Of a DNA stretch of 20,008 nucleotides, positions 14,661 through 20,008 are shown one piece after another. The notes beneath the pieces are model-generated. The model was not told where the DNA came from and did not search any database. It saw nothing but the letters and a program-made list of their open reading frames with translations. This DNA comes from XYA12-FULL-58-9 sp001798605 (GTDB lineage Bacteria > Myxococcota > XYA12-FULL-58-9): the NCBI GenBank assembly GCA_036736205.1, contig DAINMX010000105.1, forward strand, positions 1 to 20,008, read 5' to 3'. Position 1 is the stretch's first letter. Each line of letters starts with the position of its first letter. The translations under genes were made by a program, and so were the position numbers.

Positions 14661-16421
14661 CTATTTTTCTCCTGACCACCACTCGTCATCAGCCATTGCT
14701 TTTGCGTCAACGCCCACCTCACCACGCGGCACCCGCGGCACTCTTGGTTTGGAATCGCTCTTTGGTTTCTTCACCTCCGGTCGATTCAACGCTGGCACCT
14801 CGGAGTTGCTCGTCCTTGGATTTTCAGCCACGGGTCCCACAACGAAAGCATCGAGTTCCTTGCCCACGTACCGCGGGTCGGTAACTCCCGCTGTAGACAC
14901 GTCAGCCAGGATCGAAGGCTCAGGTGCACGCCGCCGAACCTTTTTCGCGCGATGGAGCCATTGCCAAACGAGCACTCTTTCTAGAGACCCGAGCACCATG
15001 AACACAAGAGCGGCGACTGCCATCCCGCTCAGGGGATTGCCGACGAAGTCGTGCAAGTCACCATCGAATCGCCATCCGGCCCACTCGACAACCCGCGGGT
15101 GAAACAACCAACCGGCCACAAGAGCGAAGGTCCCCGCCACCCCAAAGCCAAACAAAGGGCCATAGAAACGACTGAAGGTGAAGAGGTCGTCAAGCAGAAC
15201 CCGCCCCCGTCGCACAAGCAACTCATCCACGACCAAGACACCGAGTGGTGGTGCCAAGAGAGTCGCGACATCGACGATGGTGACGCCTGCGTCCTCGATA
15301 AGACGCCAGAGCGGCACCAGCGCCAAAGTCGCGACAACGGTGAGCAAGGCAGATCGACGATAGGTGAATTGCCGCGGTCTCACACCACAGACAGCCATTG
15401 CTGAACTGTACACACCCACCAGCGGAGCCACCGAGATCCACAATGCGACTGCTACCAGGCCGGCAGCGACCGCCAACCCGTTGCCCCCGAAGGTCGCAAC
15501 GTGGTTCACCAATCCGCGGGAAACATCTCCCCCTGTTGTTTGCGCAGCGCTCGCAAGCAGCGCTCCAGAGAAAGCAACCAGCACCCCAAACACAACCATC
15601 GCCAAGGGCGCGGCAATCCCGGCAGCCTTCCGCAACACTGTCAGTTTGTTGCGACCACCTGGTTGCTGGCGAAATCGTTCCCAGTCGCCGCACGCCACCA
15701 GCCCCACCAGAGAAAATAGCAGCGCGACTGCAGCGGCAGCAGCGACATCCGACGAACCCCAGGAAGCATCTCGTCTAAGCCATGGGCCGAAACCCTTCGA
15801 GGCCATGCCCCCCATGACCACCAGCGCAAAAAGGCCGACCACCACCGCGGTCACGCCAAGACGGGCACTTGCACCCACTCGCGACAATCCCCCGCGGGCG
15901 ACCCACCAGGCAGACACGACGACAGACCCCGCCACCAACCATGGAATGATGTGGGACCCAACGATGCCGCGCAGAGACTCAACGCCTGGGCATCCGCGGA
16001 CAACGAGCCACCCCGTGGAGGTCCCTATCTCACTGGCCCATGCGGCCATCCAGATCACACCAACGCACCATCGCACCGTGGCAACAATCGATGCACCGCG
16101 TGCACCCCACGGGCTTCGACACAACGACACGAATCCCACGCCGAATCGGGCCGCACTGCGACTGATGACAATGGCCAACACCGCCGCCGCACTGAGTCCC
16201 ATGGCCACCGCCAAAAGCGAGGGGGCGAGCGGCAGTTTCCCGCAAGCAAAGGAATAGACCCCTGGGGATGCCGCGATGGGAATCCACAACCAAAGAGCGC
16301 GCTGCCAGTCGAGAAGCCGCTGTTGGTCGAGAATAGGCATGAGCTCGATATTGACGAGCTTGACGTCACCAAAATGGGTACCGGGCGTGTGCCCTCTCTT
16401 CTTCGCCGCTTTCATCCTCAT
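14661..16421 (-). CDS. NCS1-type (nucleobase:cation symporter-1 family) permease with long C-terminal tail
   Basis: The product has 586 residues, longer than the usual 400-500. About 12 hydrophobic helices fill residues 40-490. Marks of the cytosine/purine/allantoin/hydantoin family are ELMPILDQQRLLDWQRALWLW at the start, RFGVGFVSLCRSPWGARGASIVATVRW (compare the family FG-RGA region), and APPLGVLVVDELLVRRGR near residue 385 (compare GVMIADYFLVRRG). The last 90 residues are basic and proline-rich, probably cytoplasmic. The substrate is not clear from sequence. Its neighbour is the hut operon, so uptake of an imidazole-type or hydantoin-like compound is possible, but only by context. It follows the RHH gene by 42 bp. 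Confidence 0.75.
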   Translation of the reverse strand: MRMKAAKKRGHTPGTHFGDVKLVNIELMPILDQQRLLDWQRALWLWIPIAASPGVYSFACGKLPLAPSLLAVAMGLSAAAVLAIVISRSAARFGVGFVSLCRSPWGARGASIVATVRWCVGVIWMAAWASEIGTSTGWLVVRGCPGVESLRGIVGSHIIPWLVAGSVVVSAWWVARGGLSRVGASARLGVTAVVVGLFALVVMGGMASKGFGPWLRRDASWGSSDVAAAAAVALLFSLVGLVACGDWERFRQQPGGRNKLTVLRKAAGIAAPLAMVVFGVLVAFSGALLASAAQTTGGDVSRGLVNHVATFGGNGLAVAAGLVAVALWISVAPLVGVYSSAMAVCGVRPRQFTYRRSALLTVVATLALVPLWRLIEDAGVTIVDVATLLAPPLGVLVVDELLVRRGRVLLDDLFTFSRFYGPLFGFGVAGTFALVAGWLFHPRVVEWAGWRFDGDLHDFVGNPLSGMAVAALVFMVLGSLERVLVWQWLHRAKKVRRRAPEPSILADVSTAGVTDPRYVGKELDAFVVGPVAENPRTSNSEVPALNRPEVKKPKSDSKPRVPRVPRGEVGVDAKAMADDEWWSGEK

Positions 16422-16463
16422 ACGGATAGTGGCACGGCTGTGCCCGCGAGTCGAATTCCCGCG

Positions 16464-16781
16464 TCAGGTCTTGGGAATCGTGTCGAGATCAAGCTGTGCC
16501 AAGGCGTGGCGAATCAGTTGACTCTTGTTGGCCTTGTAATGACCACGCCGCTTCAGCTCGTTGACCATGCGATTGAGGCGCTCGATATCTTCTACGTACA
16601 ACGAGATCGACACGACTTTGTAGTGTTCTGGTTTGGGTAACTGCTTGGCTGGTTGTGGCCGCCGAGGTACACGCATCGAGCTACCGAAAAGATTGTCGAG
16701 CAATAACTGCTCACCCTCGAGCGGATTTTCAGCGAGAGCAGTGCGGGTGGTTGTCTGCGCTCGAGATTTCATTGTCATCAT
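16464..16781 (-). CDS. Small ribbon-helix-helix protein, ParA partner
   Basis: The gene encodes 105 residues. The C-terminal half has the ribbon-helix-helix pattern: a strand YKVVSISLY (54-62), a helix VEDIERLNRMVNELKRR, a turn, and NKSQLIRHALAQL as the second helix. The N-terminal 50 residues are charged and proline-containing, likely flexible, as in ParA-stimulating tails of RHH partition partners (family knowledge). The start ATG overlaps the parA stop (ATGA, 16778-16781), so the two are translationally coupled. It lacks a KorB/ParB-type domain, so it would be a ParG- or CopG-like adaptor. A nearby ATG at 16772 is an alternative. Confidence 0.75.
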   Translation of the reverse strand: MMTMKSRAQTTTRTALAENPLEGEQLLLDNLFGSSMRVPRRPQPAKQLPKPEHYKVVSISLYVEDIERLNRMVNELKRRGHYKANKSQLIRHALAQLDLDTIPKT

Positions 16782-17836
16782 GCAGCCCTTGTCGTCTGAG
16801 TTTTGCCTTCTCCGGTGCGCAACCACTCCACCACGCGGATATAATCTCGTGCTCCGTGGGAGTCAGGTGCATGTTCAAAAATGGTCTTCTTGAAGCTAGG
16901 GGCCTCGGTGAGCTTGATGTTGCGGCGCACTGGGGGAAGGGTGCGCGCACCAAAAGTCTTGCGCAGGTATGAGACCACTTCGGTGGACACACGATTGCGC
17001 GAGTCGTAGAACGTTGGGAGGACCCCGGCAATGCGAATGTCTCGCCCCAAATGTTCACCGACCCGTCTCAGGGTCCGCAGCACTTGGGTGACTCCCACCA
17101 ATGCGAGGTAGTCACAACTCACCGGGATGAGCACCTCACCTGCGTACGTCAGAGCATTCTGATTGAGGATAGACAACGACGGTGCGCAATCGAGTATGAT
17201 GTACTCGTATCCAGTCAATCCACGCATTGCGAGGCTCAACCGCTCGTTGCGGTCTGCGGGGGCCGCGCGAGCCAAGGCAATTTCCGCCGCAGCCAAACTC
17301 TGGTTCGACGTGATGACGTCAAGGTTGTCTCGCACGGGCGTGGCACAGAGCTCTGCCCGAACTTCGCCCAGCAGGATGTGGTGCACCATTCGTGGACTGT
17401 CCAGTCCAAGGGAGACGGCCACGTTGCCCTGAGGATCGAGGTCGACGAGCAAAGTACGATGGCCGAGATGGGCGAAACCCGCCGCTACGGATACCGCCGA
17501 GGTCGTCTTGGCCGTGCCACCTTTTTGGTTGAGAACCGCGATCACCCTTGCTGGCGCTTCGACCTTTTTCCGCTCTGCTTGCAGATCCAGAGTTGACCTG
17601 CACTCCGTCGAGCAAAAATAGCTGCGGCCTTGCGCGTCCTCGCTGACATTCACGGCAAGCGACGGAACAAAGCGCTTGCCGCAAATGGCGCAGTCCACTT
17701 CTTCACCGCGCAATGCAGGATTGCGACACGCCTGCGAGCAGAAATAGTGTTGCTCGCCATCCTTCTCCACTGATTGAAAACTGAGCCGCGGCACAAAAAA
17801 CCGACCGCAGGATGCACACTGCACTTTGGAATCCAC
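16778..17836 (-). CDS. ParA-family ATPase with two N-terminal four-cysteine zinc fingers
   Basis: The product has 352 residues. Residues 7-37 and 49-79 are a duplicated finger with identical spacing C-x2-C-x22-C-x3-C (Cys7/10/33/37 and Cys49/52/75/79) and the pattern C..CG..FVP...FCS..C, like TRASH/YHS-type treble clefs. The rest is a ParA ATPase: Walker A NQKGGTAKTT (103-112, with the ParA signature lysine), LLVDLDPQGNVAVSLG, then YIILDCAPSLS as Walker B and YLALVGVTQVLRTL. The start is the GTG at 17836, which has GGAGG five bases upstream. An upstream TTG at 17956 would add 40 residues without similarity. It is followed by an overlapping RHH gene, so it forms a ParA/adaptor pair. Its cargo is unknown. 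Confidence 0.88.
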   Translation of the reverse strand: MDSKVQCASCGRFFVPRLSFQSVEKDGEQHYFCSQACRNPALRGEEVDCAICGKRFVPSLAVNVSEDAQGRSYFCSTECRSTLDLQAERKKVEAPARVIAVLNQKGGTAKTTSAVSVAAGFAHLGHRTLLVDLDPQGNVAVSLGLDSPRMVHHILLGEVRAELCATPVRDNLDVITSNQSLAAAEIALARAAPADRNERLSLAMRGLTGYEYIILDCAPSLSILNQNALTYAGEVLIPVSCDYLALVGVTQVLRTLRRVGEHLGRDIRIAGVLPTFYDSRNRVSTEVVSYLRKTFGARTLPPVRRNIKLTEAPSFKKTIFEHAPDSHGARDYIRVVEWLRTGEGKTQTTRAA

Positions 17837-17846
17837 CACAGCCTCC
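17834..17846 (-). promoter_or_regulatory. Ribosome-binding site that fixes the ParA start
   Basis: The minus strand reads GGAGG (17842-17846), CT, then two consecutive GTG codons (17837-17839 and 17834-17836). The second GTG has the better five-base spacing. This favours a 352-residue ParA over a 392-residue version starting at the weakly placed TTG at 17956. Confidence 0.55.
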
Positions 17847-17959
17847 GAACGCCAGACAAAGACCCGGTCGCGCAACCAGACCCTCGGCGCCGGGCTTAGA
17901 TTACCGTGTATGGGATCCTTGTCAAATTTCTTGAGGAAAGAGGGGAAAGATGGCAACGG

Positions 17960-18586
17960 TCAACCGCCACCGAGCCAACTGAGATCACCCTGGCCCTTGC
18001 GCAAAATCACTGGCTCGGGACCCGTGAGGTCTATAACGCTCGAGGGCTCGCCATAAAGGGTCTCTACATCCAACAACAAATCTATCGACTTGCCAAACAT
18101 CTCGATGATCTCGTCTGGATCGTTACTATACACGGCATCGCCGTTTACGACACGACCGACCGTCGTACTGATGATGGGGTGTCCCAACGCCTGAATGAGC
18201 GCCGTACACACGGGGCTCTCCGGAATGCGGATGCCAACGGTTCTCCGATTGCTTTGGACCACTCGGGGAACCTCTCGAGTGGCTGGCAGAACAAAGGTGT
18301 AGGGACCGGGCACGTGGTGGCGCAGAATTCTGTGGTTGCGGTCTTCGACCACTGCGTACCGCGCCACCTCTGACAAGTCGCCGCACAGAAACGAAAGCCG
18401 ATGTTTCTTCTCCAACCCCTTGAGAAGATAGATGCGTTCGATCGACCGTTTTGCGTACAAATCGCACCCGAGGCCGTACGTCGTGTCGGTGGGAAAGATT
18501 GCTAAGCCGCCACCGCGCAGAATGCTCTCTGCACGGGCGATATGGCGCGGCTGCGGATGTTGAACCTTGACGTGAAGACGAAGCAT
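17960..18586 (-). CDS. YciO/YrdC/Sua5 family protein (L-threonylcarbamoyl-AMP synthase-like)
   Basis: The 208-residue protein matches the YciO subfamily along its whole length: ILRGGGLAIFPTDTTYGLGCDLYAK, RIYLLKGLEKKHRLSFLCGDLSEVARYAVVED, HHVPGPYTFVLPATREVPRVV, RRTVGIRIPESPV, PIISTTV and DLTGPEPVILRKGQGD. The YrdC fold binds ATP and RNA; TsaC/Sua5 members make threonylcarbamoyl-AMP for t6A in tRNA, but whether YciO members do this job is uncertain. I start at the ATG at 18586; a TTG two codons earlier is possible. It lies 59 bp after the repeat protein gene and 123 bp before parA. Confidence 0.9.
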   Translation of the reverse strand: MLRLHVKVQHPQPRHIARAESILRGGGLAIFPTDTTYGLGCDLYAKRSIERIYLLKGLEKKHRLSFLCGDLSEVARYAVVEDRNHRILRHHVPGPYTFVLPATREVPRVVQSNRRTVGIRIPESPVCTALIQALGHPIISTTVGRVVNGDAVYSNDPDEIIEMFGKSIDLLLDVETLYGEPSSVIDLTGPEPVILRKGQGDLSWLGGG

Positions 18587-18645
18587 TACCAATACACCAG
18601 TTCCCGAAATGTTTTGTGTGAGGTTGCAGCTCGGTTGAGAGTTCC

Positions 18646-19053
18646 TTAGCCCCTGAAAGGCGGGACGAGTCCCGAAGGCACCGAAACGACGCCCCCAGGG
18701 GTTGTTGGATTTGATGGCGCAGATGCAAAGGGATCCAATGAAGGCATTGCAGGCGCAAACGGCGCTGCAGGCGCAAACGGCGCTGCAGGCGCAAACGGCG
18801 CTGCAGGCGCAAACGGCGCTGCAGGCATAACAGCAGACGCTGGCACGGGATCCACAGCGACCTGCAGGCCAGGCAACTCACTGCCGGTCAAAAGTGGTGC
18901 CAAGGAAACGACCGTCTTGGGAGCTTCCCCAGCGCCCTCGGCCTGCCGCCACACGTACTTCTCATCGAGACCCGATAGGTCTTTGCCCCGCACAACCAGG
19001 ACCTGACGCAACAGGCCGAGACAGGCGTCGAACTCCGTTTTCTTACTCATCAT
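18646..19053 (-). CDS. Small hypothetical protein with Ala-Pro-Phe repeat
   Basis: The gene encodes 135 residues. The first 45 residues (MSKKTEFDACLGLLRQVL...) are charged and helical. The second half is Ala/Pro-rich and contains four exact copies of the hexapeptide AAPFAP, encoded by a perfect 18-bp tandem repeat. The tail is Pro/Gly/Ser-rich and probably disordered. I see no signal peptide or known family. The double ATG at 19053/19050 is the likely start; it has no strong ribosome-binding site, and a longer frame from 19098 has none either. It diverges from the TPR gene on the plus strand and precedes yciO by 59 bp. Confidence 0.6.
   Translation of the reverse strand: MMSKKTEFDACLGLLRQVLVVRGKDLSGLDEKYVWRQAEGAGEAPKTVVSLAPLLTGSELPGLQVAVDPVPASAVMPAAPFAPAAPFAPAAPFAPAAPFAPAMPSLDPFASAPSNPTTPGGVVSVPSGLVPPFRG
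18749..18820. repeat. Four exact tandem copies of an 18-bp unit
   Basis: The unit GCAGGCGCAAACGGCGCT repeats without any change at 18749-18766, 18767-18784, 18785-18802 and 18803-18820, and a fifth partial copy (GCAGGC) follows. There are no spacers, so this is not a CRISPR array. In the minus-strand gene it encodes AAPFAP hexapeptides. The perfect identity at DNA level suggests recent expansion. Confidence 0.9.
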
Positions 19054-19102
19054 ACGGCCATACCATGACGTCCCCCTATGTTGGTAGGGTTTTGCCAAAA
19101 AT

Positions 19103-19131
19103 GCCGCCGACTGTTGCCAAGACGCGGCGGC
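19103..19131 (-). promoter_or_regulatory. GC hairpin followed by T-run in the divergent gap
   Basis: GCCGCCG (19103-19109) pairs perfectly with CGGCGGC (19125-19131) around a 15-base loop. On the minus strand the stem is followed by ATTTTT, so it resembles a weak Rho-independent terminator or attenuator about 50 bases before the ATG at 19053. It might stop antisense transcription coming from the TPR gene side. Confidence 0.35.
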
Positions 19132-19175
19132 GGTGGCGCGGGAGAGTGGATTGACTTGGCATCCTGGCTCTAGCG

Positions 19176-20006
19176 ATGATAGCGACAGGCATGGACCAAC
19201 ATGAAGATATGGGCCAGTCCGACGAGCACAACGCTCGCGGCATTGAGCTCGCCGACCGTGGGTGGCTGGATGAGGCAGTCATCGAGTTCCAGAAGGCCAT
19301 TGAGCTCGATCCACGGGCCGCGCATGCCCACGACAACCTCGCCACTGTTCTTGCAGAAAAGGGTCGACTTGCAGACGCACTGTTCGAATTTGTGGAAGCG
19401 CTGCGCGCTGATCCCGATAGCCCGACTGCCCACCACTACCTCGCGAGTTTTCTTGCCGGTCAAGGCCATGAGCTCGCCATTGCCCTGTACCGCCGTGCTC
19501 TCGAGCTCGACTTCGATTTCCCCGATGCCCATCTCAACTTGGCCATGGCTCTCGCCGACCGAGGCTACCTCGCCGACGCGTTGGCGGAGCTGCAGATCGC
19601 TCATGATCAGGCCCCCGATGACGAGATGATTCATCACGAGCTGGCATGTTGCCTCATTGACCTGGAGCGATACCCTGAGGCCATCGGCCACCTCAAGACA
19701 ATCGTCCGTGCATGCCCCGATCATGTGGAGGCCTTCGTCGATCTTGGTATCGCGTTCACCGCTCAAGGTTTCTACGCAGAAGCTGAGACCACCCTGGAGA
19801 AGGCTCTGGAGATCGATGGCCACGATTTTGCCTCCCACTACCATTTGGCGGCGCTCTATGCCACCTGGGACCGCCCCAACGACGCTCTCGACCATCTCGA
19901 AACCGCCGCGACTCACGACCGAGAGAAGATGCGTCTGTGGCTAAGGGATGACCGCCTGTTCGACCCGATCAGGAGTGAGGAGAGGTACAGCAAACTCATG
20001 GCCTAG
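19176..20006 (+). CDS. Tetratricopeptide repeat protein
   Basis: The gene encodes up to 276 residues with about six TPR units of 34 residues, for example HNARGIELADRGWLDEAVIEFQKAIELDP, AHDNLATVLAEKGRLADALFEFVEAL, AHLNLAMALADRGYLADALAELQIA and ASHYHLAALYATWDRPNDALDHLETA. It ends with RLFDPIRSEERYSKLMA, a capping tail often seen in cytoplasmic TPR proteins. There is no signal peptide or membrane segment. TPRs bind other proteins; no partner can be named. The start is uncertain: ATGs at 19176, 19191 and 19212 are all in frame and none has a good ribosome-binding site. A TTGACT near 19151 could be a -35 element for a start at 19191 or later. Confidence 0.88.
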   Translation: MIATGMDQHEDMGQSDEHNARGIELADRGWLDEAVIEFQKAIELDPRAAHAHDNLATVLAEKGRLADALFEFVEALRADPDSPTAHHYLASFLAGQGHELAIALYRRALELDFDFPDAHLNLAMALADRGYLADALAELQIAHDQAPDDEMIHHELACCLIDLERYPEAIGHLKTIVRACPDHVEAFVDLGIAFTAQGFYAEAETTLEKALEIDGHDFASHYHLAALYATWDRPNDALDHLETAATHDREKMRLWLRDDRLFDPIRSEERYSKLMA

Positions 20007-20008
20007 CC

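Noticed and set aside
15364..16257. Open frame of 297 codons on the plus strand, rich in Thr and Pro
   Set aside because: It is antisense to the permease; the Thr/Pro-rich composition is the reverse reading of hydrophobic codons.
18749..18820. CRISPR-like array
   Set aside because: The 18-bp units are directly adjacent with no spacers and are in frame within a gene.
18126..18881. Minus-strand frame with LQRRLR repeats
   Set aside because: It is another frame of the 18-bp repeat and runs on through the yciO gene in the wrong frame.
19170..19916. Open frame of 248 codons on the minus strand
   Set aside because: It is antisense to the TPR gene, which has clear repeats.

Overview
The window reads as chromosomal DNA of a Gram-negative, aerobic, heterotrophic bacterium. 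It has an LPS heptose kinase, several lipobox lipoproteins, complex I subunits, histidine degradation genes and an ECF sigma factor paired with a caspase-fold protease. That mix, and the moderately high GC, fit a deltaproteobacterium-like lineage (Myxococcota or relatives). This placement is inference from gene content; no 16S or other marker is present. All genes look intact. I see no insertion sequence, prophage, tRNA, rRNA or CRISPR array.

Left part (1-6.5 kb, all minus strand): a partial rfaE1/hldE-type heptose kinase follows a HEAT-repeat lipoprotein. Then comes a 672-bp gene-poor gap with small repeats and dyads, and an orphan lipoprotein. Next is a tight three-gene operon: ECF sigma factor, zinc-finger anti-sigma factor with a periplasmic domain, and an exported caspase-like protease with a possible barrel-like C-terminus. 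A DUF1499-like lipoprotein precedes it. I consider the sigma/anti-sigma/caspase operon the most interesting system here.

Middle (6.6-10.1 kb, minus): an endonuclease/exonuclease/phosphatase protein is followed by nuoE-nuoF-nuoJ-nuoK with overlapping start and stop codons. Subunits G, H, I and L, M, N, which normally sit within and after this block, are missing, so the complex I genes are split in this genome.

Right of centre (10.2-14.7 kb, plus): a lipoprotein, a fumarylacetoacetate-hydrolase-family enzyme, urocanase (hutU) and imidazolonepropionase (hutI) run in one direction. hutU and hutI carry out steps 2 and 3 of histidine breakdown. hutI meets an NCS1-type permease tail to tail with no spacer.

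Right end (14.7-20 kb): a minus-strand series reads, in transcription order, a small Ala/Pro repeat protein, a YciO-type protein, a ParA-family ATPase with two tandem four-cysteine zinc fingers at its N-terminus, a ribbon-helix-helix partner overlapping parA, and the NCS1 permease. A divergent plus-strand TPR protein closes the window. The zinc-finger ParA with an RHH partner is the second system worth following up.
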